DNA of 6,807 bases from Flavobacteriaceae bacterium UBA3159 (GCA_002364535.1 DEYL01000029.1:1-6807), one strand, 5' to 3'; shown: positions 1 to 5,932, counted from the stretch's first letter. The notes: generated by a model not told the origin, from the letters alone. A program made the numbers and translations.

Positions 1-648
1 CTGCAAAAATCAGCGGTACGTAAAATTGCCCGGGAATTGAATTTGGTCACCGCCGAAAAAAAAGACTCACAGGGGCTTTGCTTTATCGGAAAAGTGAGTT
101 TGCCTGATTTTTTACAACAACAATTGCAACCCACAACAGGTAACATTATTGAAATACCCGAGGTTTTTTATAATGGTAAACAACATCCGAAAACCTTAAC
201 CACTCAATCTCAAAAAACCCGCTATCAAATCACCGATGGAAAAGTCGTGGGAACCCACCAGGGCGCGCACTTTTTTACAATTGGTCAACGCAAAGGGCTG
301 GCCGTAGGCGGAACCCCCGAACCTCTATTTGTGATTGATATCGATGTGGTTGAAAATGTTGTCTATGTAGGTCAGGGTAAATATCATCCTGGTTTGTTCC
401 GCCAAGCCCTTCAAATCAATTTTGCAGATGTTCATTGGGTACGTGAGGATTTAAAAACGATTCAAGGGGAACCGATGGAGGTGATGGCGCGAATACGATA
501 CCGTCAACCTCTACAAAAAGCGACCCTTATCCCTCAAGCCGATGCCTTTTATGTGTTGTTTGATCAACCACAATCCGCCATTACTTCCGGGCAGTTTGTG
601 GCTTGGTACAAGGATTCCGAGTTGTTGGGATCAGGGGTGATTGCCTAG
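1..648 (+). CDS. mnmA: tRNA-specific 2-thiouridylase MnmA, C-terminal part (5' end outside window)
   Basis: MnmA puts sulfur on C2 of the wobble uridine of Lys, Glu and Gln tRNAs in the cytoplasm, using ATP and a sulfur relay. The reading frame is open from base 1 and gives 215 residues before a TAG stop; the family is usually about 360-400 residues, so the N-terminal PP-loop ATP-binding part lies outside the window. Visible residues: KDSQGLCFIG at 21-30 of the fragment, whose Cys27 corresponds to the catalytic cysteine (Cys199 in E. coli), and the GQRKG motif at 95-99 in the central domain. The end, GQFVAWYKDSELLGSG, is the typical beta-barrel C-terminus. About 25-30 residues (roughly 53-82) are inserted between those motifs compared with E. 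coli; I believe this is common in Bacteroidota. The TTG at 37 is internal, not a start. The gene converges on lysA with a 4-base overlap. Identification is firm. Confidence 0.96.
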   Translation: MQKSAVRKIARELNLVTAEKKDSQGLCFIGKVSLPDFLQQQLQPTTGNIIEIPEVFYNGKQHPKTLTTQSQKTRYQITDGKVVGTHQGAHFFTIGQRKGLAVGGTPEPLFVIDIDVVENVVYVGQGKYHPGLFRQALQINFADVHWVREDLKTIQGEPMEVMARIRYRQPLQKATLIPQADAFYVLFDQPQSAITSGQFVAWYKDSELLGSGVIA

Positions 649-1877
649 GCTTTTTGCTCAGTACTTTCTTTAAAATACTCCATTTCTACCTGATTGTGGA
701 GAATGTCCTCAAAAGTCTCTCTTTTACGAATCAAATGGGCTTTGCCCTCATGCCATAGTACCTCTGCAGGGCGATATCGGGAATTGTAATTGCTGGCCAT
801 AGAAAAGCAATAGGCGCCGCAGTTTCTAAATACCAATAGGTCTCCTTCGGTGATCTCTGCTATTTTTCTGTTGCTGCCAAAGGTATCTGTTTCGCAAATA
901 TACCCGACTACGGAATAAAAGCGCTCTTTCCCCTTGGGATTGGAGAGGTTTTCTATATGATGATAGGAACCGTAGAGCATGGGGCGGATCAGGTGGTTAA
1001 AGCCACTGTCCACCTGAGCAAAAACGGTAGAAGTGGTTTGTTTGACCACATTGACCTGAGTCACAAAATGTCCTGCCTGGCTAACCAAAAATTTTCCGGG
1101 TTCAAAGATCAATTGTAAGTCTCGTCCATACTCCTTACAAAAATCAATGAATCTTTTGGATAATTTTTCGCCCAGCTCTTCGATATTGGTCTCTATATCA
1201 TTTTGTTGATAGGGCACTTTAAAACCGCTTCCAAAATCTAAAAACTCCAGGTTTTTAAAATGTTTTGCGGTGTCGAATAAAATTTCGGCCGCATGGAGGA
1301 AAACGTCAATATCCAAAATATCGCTGCCCGTATGCATGTGGATGCCATTGATGTTCATGGCGGTGTTTTCTACAATACGGAGTAAATGTGGGATCTGATG
1401 AATGGAAATACCGAATTTGGAGTCGATATGTCCCACGGAGATGTTGCTGTTGCCGCCAGCCATTACATGGGGGTTGATGCGGATACAAACGGGTGTTTTG
1501 GGATGTCGGGTACCGAATTGCTCCAGTAACGAAAGGTTGTCAATATTGATTTGAACCTCCATTTTGGCAACCTCTTCTATTTCTTTTAGGGAAACCCCGT
1601 TGGGGGTATAAATGATGGCCTGAGGTTCAAAACCCGCTGCCAAGCCCAGTTGTACCTCTTGGATAGAAACCGTATCCAGTCCTGAGCCCAATTGTCGCAT
1701 CAGTTTTAAGATAGAGAGATTAGACAATGCCTTAGCGGCGTAATTGATCCTCAGATCTCCTATTCTACTGAAAGTAGAAGTTAATCTTTGGTATTGAGAG
1801 GCTATTTTTGCTGCGTCATAAACATAGAGTGGATTGCCTAACTCCGAGGCAATGTCCAATAATTCATTGTTAGTCAC
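645..1877 (-). CDS. lysA: Diaminopimelate decarboxylase LysA
   Basis: A PLP-dependent, fold-type III enzyme that decarboxylates meso-diaminopimelate to L-lysine, the last step of the DAP pathway, in the cytoplasm. The protein has 410 residues, normal for the family. N-terminal alpha/beta barrel: YVYD at 18-21, then YAAKALSN at 46-53 with the PLP-binding Lys49; SKFGI at 153-157; HMHTGSDI at 180-187; the Gly-rich phosphate-binding loop DFGSGFKVPY at 214-223; EPGKFLVSQAG at 259-269. C-terminal beta domain: DSGFNHLIRPMLYGSYH at 290-306, Cys328 in the CET substrate motif, and GAYCFSMASNYNSR at 354-367. The start is GTG (1875-1877). An in-frame TAA lies eight codons upstream with no ATG between, and the next start-like codon (TTG, codon 7) would cut the conserved N-terminus. 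The gene is divergent from sucC and convergent with mnmA. No lysine riboswitch can be fitted in its short leader. Related ornithine/arginine decarboxylases are less likely given the DAP-type motifs. Confidence 0.95.
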   Translation of the reverse strand: MTNNELLDIASELGNPLYVYDAAKIASQYQRLTSTFSRIGDLRINYAAKALSNLSILKLMRQLGSGLDTVSIQEVQLGLAAGFEPQAIIYTPNGVSLKEIEEVAKMEVQINIDNLSLLEQFGTRHPKTPVCIRINPHVMAGGNSNISVGHIDSKFGISIHQIPHLLRIVENTAMNINGIHMHTGSDILDIDVFLHAAEILFDTAKHFKNLEFLDFGSGFKVPYQQNDIETNIEELGEKLSKRFIDFCKEYGRDLQLIFEPGKFLVSQAGHFVTQVNVVKQTTSTVFAQVDSGFNHLIRPMLYGSYHHIENLSNPKGKERFYSVVGYICETDTFGSNRKIAEITEGDLLVFRNCGAYCFSMASNYNSRYRPAEVLWHEGKAHLIRKRETFEDILHNQVEMEYFKESTEQKA

Positions 1878-1899
1878 TTTTGTGCTATTTAATTGATGG

Positions 1900-1907
1900 C
1901 AAAATTA
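1900..1907 (-). promoter_or_regulatory. Candidate -7 promoter box for lysA
   Basis: Read on the minus strand this is TAATTTTG, an exact match to the Bacteroidota -7 consensus TAnnTTTG. It ends 22 bases before the lysA GTG, which would give a leader of roughly 15-18 nt. No TTG -33 box is present at the expected 17-23 bp spacing, so the call rests on the -7 element and its position alone. Confidence 0.45.
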
Positions 1908-1934
1908 ATCCCAAAAATCAAATCACCGCCCTAA

Positions 1935-1947
1935 AACATCAGATGTT
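1935..1947. promoter_or_regulatory. Perfect 13-bp palindrome, candidate operator
   Basis: AACATC-A-GATGTT is a perfect inverted repeat with 6-bp arms and a one-base centre, set between divergent lysA and sucC. It lies about 28 bp upstream of the lysA -7 box, where a dimeric regulator could act. The half-site AACAT recurs at 1977-1981 inside a second small palindrome, ATGTAACAT (1973-1981). I do not recognise the motif as belonging to a particular regulator. Confidence 0.4.
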
Positions 1948-1955
1948 ATAAAAAT

Positions 1956-1963
1956 CAAACTTA
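1956..1963 (-). promoter_or_regulatory. Second candidate -7 box upstream of lysA
   Basis: The minus-strand reading is TAAGTTTG, an exact TAnnTTTG match, 78 bases from the lysA start. It would give a leader of about 70 nt containing the palindrome at 1935-1947. No -33 TTG at proper spacing is visible. It is an alternative or additional start site to the nearer box. Confidence 0.25.
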
Positions 1964-1990
1964 TTGTTTTATATGTAACATTATACTTTT

Positions 1991-2015
1991 CCACTAATGG
2001 TATATTATTCAGTGG
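1991..2015. promoter_or_regulatory. Imperfect inverted repeat just upstream of the sucC -7 box
   Basis: CCACT (1991-1995) pairs with AGTGG (2011-2015). Inside this, AAT pairs with ATT after a single bulged C, leaving an 8-base AT-rich loop. It ends 8 bp before the candidate sucC -7 box, covering where the -33 region would lie, so it could be an operator; no recognised factor site is matched. Confidence 0.3.
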
Positions 2016-2023
2016 TGATTTAC

Positions 2024-2031
2024 TATTTTTG
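2024..2031 (+). promoter_or_regulatory. Candidate -7 promoter box for sucC
   Basis: TATTTTTG matches the Bacteroidota -7 consensus TAnnTTTG exactly and ends 18 bases before the sucC ATG, predicting a leader of about 10-14 nt. No TTG -33 box is seen at 17-23 bp spacing. The same octamer precedes the gene at the right edge (5911-5918). It overlaps the upstream in-frame TTG at 2029, which argues against that codon as the start. Confidence 0.5.
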
Positions 2032-2049
2032 AGACATAAAAATCAAAGA

Positions 2050-3252
2050 ATGAATCTACACGAATATCAGGGCAAAAAGATTTTAGCCAGCTTTGGCGTA
2101 GCCGTTCAAAACGGTATTGTAGCCAACAATATTGATGAGGCGGTATCCGCTGCGGAAAAGCTTACGGCAGATACGGGAACCTCTTGGCATGTGATCAAAG
2201 CACAAATCCACGCCGGAGGTCGCGGTAAAGGCGGAGGGGTCAAATTGGCCAAGAGTTTGGATGAGGTAAAATCCATATCAGGTCAGATCATTGGGATGCA
2301 ACTGATCACGCCTCAAACCCCCCCGGAGGGAAAAAAAGTCAATAAGGTACTGATCGCTGAAGATGTTTATTACCCGGGAGATTCAGAGCCCAAAGAATTT
2401 TATGTTTCGGTTTTGCTCAACCGATCTACCGGGAACAACATGATCATGTATTCTACTGAAGGAGGAATGGACATTGAAGCGGTTGCTGAAAAAACGCCCG
2501 AGTTGATTTTTACAGAAGAAATTGATCCAGCCCATGGATTTCAAAGTTTTCAAGCCCGAAATGTGGCTTTTAATTTAGGTTTGAGTGGTGTAGCTTTTAA
2601 AGGAATGGTAAAATTCATTACCGCATTGTACGATGCATATGTGGGTGCCGATGCTTCTCTTTTTGAGATCAATCCCGTTTTAAAAACTTCCGATGAAAAG
2701 ATCATTGCCGTAGATGCCAAGGTGACTTTGGACGACAATGCCCTGTTCCGACACAAGGAATACGCAGAACTCAGAGACCTGTCGGAGGAAAACCCTACTG
2801 AAGTAGAAGCGCGTGAGGTTGGACTTAACTATGTGGCACTGGATGGAAATGTAGGATGTATGGTCAACGGAGCCGGATTAGCCATGGCGACCATGGATTT
2901 GATCAAACAGTCCGGTGGATCTCCGGCCAACTTTTTAGACGTAGGAGGTACCGCCGATGCTGCGCGTGTTGAGACGGCTTTTCGATTGATCTTAAAGGAT
3001 CCCAATGTGGCTGCTATTTTGGTCAATATCTTTGGAGGGATCGTACGTTGCGACCGGGTAGCTCAAGGAATCGTGGATGCTTATAAAAATATGGGAGACG
3101 CCATCAAGGTCCCCATTATTGTTCGTTTGCAAGGAACAAACGCCGACATTGCCAAGAAATTAATCGATGATTCCGGACTTAATGTATTGTCTGCTATAGC
3201 CTTTGAAGAAGCCGCGCAAAAGGTACAAGAAGCCCTGTTATTGTCATCTTGA
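2050..3252 (+). CDS. sucC: Succinyl-CoA synthetase (ADP-forming) beta subunit SucC
   Basis: The beta subunit of the TCA-cycle enzyme that interconverts succinyl-CoA plus ADP/GDP and phosphate with succinate, CoA and ATP/GTP; it works with the alpha subunit SucD. The protein has 400 residues, close to the usual 385-400. It starts with the characteristic MNLHEYQGKK. The ATP-grasp domain contains AGGRGKGGG at 55-63 and metal ligands Asn208 (in EINPV, 206-210) and Asp222, with the same 14-residue spacing as Asn199/Asp213 of E. coli. The C-terminal CoA-ligase domain has VNGAGLAMATMD from 272 and FGGIVRCD at 328-335. The ATG at 2050 is preferred over an in-frame TTG at 2029, which lies in the promoter box and would add seven non-conserved residues. 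sucD is not next to it; an hsp20 gene follows. As far as I know, separate sucC and sucD is usual in Flavobacteriia. No good terminator is seen after the stop. Confidence 0.97.
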   Translation: MNLHEYQGKKILASFGVAVQNGIVANNIDEAVSAAEKLTADTGTSWHVIKAQIHAGGRGKGGGVKLAKSLDEVKSISGQIIGMQLITPQTPPEGKKVNKVLIAEDVYYPGDSEPKEFYVSVLLNRSTGNNMIMYSTEGGMDIEAVAEKTPELIFTEEIDPAHGFQSFQARNVAFNLGLSGVAFKGMVKFITALYDAYVGADASLFEINPVLKTSDEKIIAVDAKVTLDDNALFRHKEYAELRDLSEENPTEVEAREVGLNYVALDGNVGCMVNGAGLAMATMDLIKQSGGSPANFLDVGGTADAARVETAFRLILKDPNVAAILVNIFGGIVRCDRVAQGIVDAYKNMGDAIKVPIIVRLQGTNADIAKKLIDDSGLNVLSAIAFEEAAQKVQEALLLSS

Positions 3253-3297
3253 CATGAATTTTTAGTAATTTACCGACATATTGTCACTTTTTTGTGA
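3242..3297. promoter_or_regulatory. Cluster of TGTCA/TGACA inverted repeats upstream of hsp20
   Basis: Three small inverted repeats lie in a row: TGTCA-TCT-TGACA (3242-3254, including the sucC stop), GACA-TAT-TGTC (3275-3285), and TCAC-T6-GTGA (3284-3297). Their centres are at about 3248, 3280 and 3290.5, that is 32 and 10.5 bp apart, close to three and one helical turns. They stand directly upstream of the sigma-54-like element. A heat-shock or enhancer-type control function is inferred from position only. Confidence 0.4.
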
Positions 3298-3313
3298 TGG
3301 TATGGGATTTGAA
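3298..3313 (+). promoter_or_regulatory. Sigma-54-like -24/-12 promoter element for hsp20
   Basis: TGGTATGGGATTTGAA fits the sigma-54 pattern TGGCACG-N4-TTGCA with exact spacing: the -24 GG and the -12 TTG are present, but the usual GC at -12 is GA. Three consensus positions differ in total. The predicted transcription start is near 3324, only 6 nt before the ATG at 3330 but 30 nt before the ATG at 3354, which favours the latter. A -7 box (TAnnTTTG) does not fit here. Confidence 0.4.
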
Positions 3314-3353
3314 GTAAACTTTTAAAAAAATGTTTAATTTAAATCTTAACATT

Positions 3354-3770
3354 ATGAATTTAATTAAAAGACAAAATCCCGTATTCAACTCTTTGATAGA
3401 TGATCTGTTTATCAATCAAGATTGGAACCAAATTAGTGCTAATGTTCCTGCCGCCAACATCATCGAAGCCGATGATCATTTCGACATTGAATTGGCTGCT
3501 CCGGGAAAGAAAAAAAGTGATTTTATAATCGAGTTGGATGAGGGTGTATTGACCATCTCCTCTGAAACCGAGACTAAATCTACCGAAAAAGAAGGCAGCT
3601 TTACCTGTAAGGAATTTGGTTACAGCTCTTTTAAGAGGTCATTCAACATTCCGGAAACCGTATCTGCTGATAAGATCACTGCGAATTACAAAGAAGGGAT
3701 TTTGACGGTCAGTCTCCCCAAAAAAGCAGAGGCCTTACCTCAACCTAAAAAATTGATTTCCATTAAGTAA
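3354..3770 (+). CDS. hsp20: Small heat-shock protein, Hsp20/alpha-crystallin family
   Basis: A cytoplasmic ATP-independent holdase chaperone that forms oligomers, binds unfolding proteins and passes them to Hsp70/ClpB. The protein has 138 residues, typical for the family. A short N-terminal arm (about 1-33, MNLIKRQNPVFNSLIDDLF) precedes the alpha-crystallin domain (about 34-124), with AAPGKKKSDFIIEL at 48-61, GVLTIS at 64-69, FGYSSFKRSFNIP at 88-100 and the family signature ANYKEGILTVSLPK at 110-123. The C-terminal tail carries the oligomerisation motif I-S-I (135-137). The ATG at 3354 is chosen because MNLIKR is the common start in Bacteroidota homologues and the promoter geometry leaves almost no leader for the in-frame ATG at 3330, which would add eight residues. 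A single gene, followed by a hairpin terminator, and probably stress-regulated through the upstream boxes. Confidence 0.95.
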   Translation: MNLIKRQNPVFNSLIDDLFINQDWNQISANVPAANIIEADDHFDIELAAPGKKKSDFIIELDEGVLTISSETETKSTEKEGSFTCKEFGYSSFKRSFNIPETVSADKITANYKEGILTVSLPKKAEALPQPKKLISIK

Positions 3771-3793
3771 ATTAATTAATTTTATTTTAGTGC

Positions 3794-3824
3794 AAAAAGG
3801 CTCGGTGGTCGATCGAGTCTTTTT
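3794..3824. terminator. Rho-independent terminator between hsp20 and uvrB
   Basis: On the plus strand GGCTCG (3799-3804) pairs with CGAGTC (3814-3819), with one G-U wobble and a 9-base loop. It is flanked by A5 (3794-3798) and T7 (3820-3826), so the stem can extend to 11 bp and end in a U-tract: a good hsp20 terminator. On the minus strand the same stem has an A-C mismatch in place of the wobble but still ends in U5, so it is weaker for uvrB. The uvrB stop codon (3825-3827) begins inside the T-run. Confidence 0.8.
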
Positions 3825-5816
3825 TTATTGCAGTTGGTTCTGTAAAGATTTGATCTCGTCTCTCAGTCTTGCAGCCTCAATAAAGTCCAAGTCTTTGGCG
3901 GCAGCTTCCATGGCCTTTCGCGAATCCCGAATTTTCTTTTCTACTTCCTCTTTACTCAAATAGCGGTTTTTGGCTTCGGCGGCTTTTCGATCACTCAACT
4001 CCTGGGCATAGGTGGCTACCGAATTTTTGGATAAAGCATTGTCTAATGACTTGTTAAGAGCCTTGGGAGTAAGATTGTTTTTTAGGTTGTATGTCTGTTG
4101 TTTGTCCCTGCGGTAAAGGGTTTCATCGATTGTTTTTTGCATACTTTTGGTGATGTTGTCGGCATACATGATGGCCTTTCCATTGACATTTCGAGCTGCC
4201 CGACCTACGGTTTGCGTTAAAGAACGGTGACTTCTTAAAAAACCCTCTTTGTCTGCATCCAAAATGGCCACCAAAGAAACTTCCGGTAGGTCCAAGCCCT
4301 CCCTCAATAGGTTGACCCCTACCAATACGTCAAATAATCCTTTGCGCAGGTCTTGCATGATTTCCACCCGTTCCAAGGTGTCCACATCACTGTGGATGTA
4401 TCGACAACGAATGTTGACTCGAGCAAAATATTTGGTCAACTCTTCCGCCATTCTTTTGGTAAGTGTGGTCACCAGCGTGCGTTCGTCTTTTTCCACTCTG
4501 ACTTGTATTTCCTCTATCAGATCGTCGATTTGATTCAAACTGGATCGAATCTCTATTTCAGGATCCAGCAATCCGGTGGGTCGAATGATCTGTTCCACAA
4601 AAACCCCTTCGGTTTGTTTGAGTTCATAGTCTGCCGGAGTAGCACTGACGTAGAGTACTTGATTTTGCAAGGCTTCAAACTCCTCAAATTTTAAGGGTCG
4701 GTTGTCCATGGCAGCCGGTAAACGGAACCCGTAATTGACTAGGTTTTCCTTTCGACTTCGGTCCCCTCCATACATGGCATGAACCTGAGAAATGGTTACA
4801 TGACTTTCGTCCACCACCATCAGAAAATCGTCAGGGAAATAATCAAGCAAACAGAAAGGTCGTGTTCCGGGATCTCTGCCGTCAAGATAGCGAGAATAAT
4901 TCTCAATTCCGGAACAATAGCCCAATTCACGAATCATCTCTAAGTCAAACTCCGTGCGTTCATGTAATCGCTTGGCTTCCAAAAAACTACCGTTGGCATT
5001 GAAATAGTCGACCTGTTTTACCAAGTCATCTTGAATTTGAGTGATGGCGTTTTGGAGGATGTCCGGTGAAGTAACAAACATATTGGCGGGGAAAAGGGTC
5101 ACCCGATCAAATTTTTCCAAATGTTGGTTTTCTATGGGGTCAAAGGATTCAATTTCTTCGATTTCATCGCCAAAAAAATGGATTTTAAAGGCCACATCTG
5201 CATAGCCCGGGAAGATGTCAATGATGTCACCGTTAACCCTGAAATTCCCTCGGTTAAATTCACCCGTTGTACGTGAGTAAAGGCTTTGTACCAATCGGTG
5301 CAACAGTTGGGTTCTCGAAATGACCTCTCCTTTTTCAATAGTTATAACATTTTTTTGAAATTCTACCGGATTTCCAATTCCATACAAACAGGATACAGAG
5401 GCGACCACCAATACATCCCTTCTTCCGGAGAGGAGGGAGGAGGTGGTACTCAAACGCAGCTTTTCAATTTCCTCATTGATTGACAAGTCCTTTTCAATAT
5501 ACAAGCCACTGGTTGGGATATAGGCTTCGGGTTGGTAGTAGTCATAATAGGAAACAAAATATTCAACAGCATTGTTGGGGAAAAACTGTTTGAACTCGGA
5601 ATAGAGCTGAGCGGCTAAAGTTTTATTGTGGGCCAAGACCAATGTAGGACGTTGTAATTCCTGCACTGCATTGGCTACTGTAAAGGTTTTACCTGAGCCA
5701 GTAACCCCTTGCAGGGTGACGTATTTTTCCCCTTGGGAAAAACCCGTGGCGATCTGACGGATGGCTTCCGGTTGGTCTCCGGTGGGAGAAAAGGGGGACT
5801 CCAGTTTGAATTCCAT
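3825..5816 (-). CDS. uvrB: UvrABC excinuclease subunit B (UvrB)
   Basis: The damage-verifying helicase-like subunit of nucleotide excision repair: UvrA loads it on lesions and it then recruits UvrC for incision. The protein has 663 residues, full length. Walker A GVTGSGKT is at 37-44 (Lys43), motif Ia LAHNKTLAAQL at 61-71, and the beta-hairpin that grips damaged DNA begins at SYYDYYQPEAYIP (89-101). Walker B/DEAD-like DESH is at 336-339, motif VI QTVGRAARN at 535-543, and a C-terminal UVR coiled-coil domain (about 627-661), which contacts UvrC, ends the protein. The start ATG at 5814-5816 gives the family-typical MEFKLESPFSPTGDQPEAI. No key residue is missing. It stands alone, convergent with hsp20 and divergent from the right-hand gene; uvrA and uvrC are not in the window. 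No LexA-type box was recognised upstream. Confidence 0.98.
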   Translation of the reverse strand: MEFKLESPFSPTGDQPEAIRQIATGFSQGEKYVTLQGVTGSGKTFTVANAVQELQRPTLVLAHNKTLAAQLYSEFKQFFPNNAVEYFVSYYDYYQPEAYIPTSGLYIEKDLSINEEIEKLRLSTTSSLLSGRRDVLVVASVSCLYGIGNPVEFQKNVITIEKGEVISRTQLLHRLVQSLYSRTTGEFNRGNFRVNGDIIDIFPGYADVAFKIHFFGDEIEEIESFDPIENQHLEKFDRVTLFPANMFVTSPDILQNAITQIQDDLVKQVDYFNANGSFLEAKRLHERTEFDLEMIRELGYCSGIENYSRYLDGRDPGTRPFCLLDYFPDDFLMVVDESHVTISQVHAMYGGDRSRKENLVNYGFRLPAAMDNRPLKFEEFEALQNQVLYVSATPADYELKQTEGVFVEQIIRPTGLLDPEIEIRSSLNQIDDLIEEIQVRVEKDERTLVTTLTKRMAEELTKYFARVNIRCRYIHSDVDTLERVEIMQDLRKGLFDVLVGVNLLREGLDLPEVSLVAILDADKEGFLRSHRSLTQTVGRAARNVNGKAIMYADNITKSMQKTIDETLYRRDKQQTYNLKNNLTPKALNKSLDNALSKNSVATYAQELSDRKAAEAKNRYLSKEEVEKKIRDSRKAMEAAAKDLDFIEAARLRDEIKSLQNQLQ

Positions 5817-5848
5817 TTTACAAAATTAAAGCTTAAATCACCGTTCCC

Positions 5849-5856
5849 CAATTTTA
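5849..5856 (-). promoter_or_regulatory. Possible -7 box for uvrB (weak)
   Basis: The minus-strand reading is TAAAATTG, one base off TAnnTTTG, ending 32 bases before the uvrB ATG, a workable leader length. An exact TAATTTTG also lies at 5821-5828, only 4 bases from the ATG, too close to serve this start unless the mRNA is leaderless. No -33 TTG is seen at proper distance for either. Confidence 0.2.
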
Positions 5857-5910
5857 TACCATTGTTTTACCTTATTAAGCGATTATAGAAACACAATGCG
5901 GAAAAAGAGG

Positions 5911-5918
5911 TATTTTTG
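5911..5918 (+). promoter_or_regulatory. Candidate -7 promoter box for the right-hand gene
   Basis: TATTTTTG is an exact TAnnTTTG match and identical to the box before sucC (2024-2031). It ends 14 bases before the GTG at 5933 and would give a leader of about 7-10 nt. No -33 TTG is visible at 17-23 bp spacing. Its position supports GTG 5933 as the start of the following gene. Confidence 0.45.
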
Positions 5919-5932
5919 ATAAAAACAGTAGA

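Larger units (their letters stand above)
1913..2047 (+). repeat. Decamer AAAAATCAAA present three times between lysA and sucC
   Basis: AAAAATCAAA occurs at 1913-1922, 1950-1959 and 2038-2047. The last two copies share a preceding T, making an 11-base identity. The third copy lies in the sucC leader just before the ATG, and the middle one overlaps the minus-strand TAAGTTTG box. In AT-rich DNA such repeats can arise by chance, so a regulatory role is only a possibility. Confidence 0.4.

Noticed and set aside
643..655. GCCTAGGC followed by T5 as a terminator for mnmA
   Set aside because: The palindrome has no loop and arms of only 4 bp, so a stable RNA hairpin cannot form.
1306..1488. Short minus-strand frame within lysA, and minus frames within sucC (2550-2756, 2829-3026)
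   Set aside because: Alternate-frame shadows of well-conserved genes with no start context.
2029..2049. TTG at 2029 as the sucC start
   Set aside because: It overlaps the TATTTTTG promoter box and would add seven residues before the conserved MNLHEYQ start.
3242..3265. TGTCA-TCT-TGACA followed by a T-rich stretch as a sucC terminator
   Set aside because: A 5-bp stem with a 3-base loop and a T5 run several bases away is too weak; it fits better as one of the TGTCA-type boxes.
3330..3353. ATG at 3330 as the hsp20 start
   Set aside because: It adds eight non-conserved residues and would be only about 6 nt from the predicted transcription start; MNLIKR at 3354 is the family-like start. Not fully excluded.
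3769..3782. 14-bp A/T palindrome AAATTAATTAATTT after hsp20
   Set aside because: Purely A/T simple sequence, expected by chance in this composition; the GC-containing hairpin just downstream explains termination.
4353..4694. Plus-strand open frame of 113 codons (and smaller ones at 4249-4533 and 5286-5483)
   Set aside because: They lie wholly antisense to the conserved uvrB coding sequence and show no protein family features.
5821..5828. TAATTTTG (minus strand) as the main uvrB promoter
   Set aside because: Only 4 bases separate it from the ATG, so transcription would start at or after the start codon unless uvrB is leaderless.
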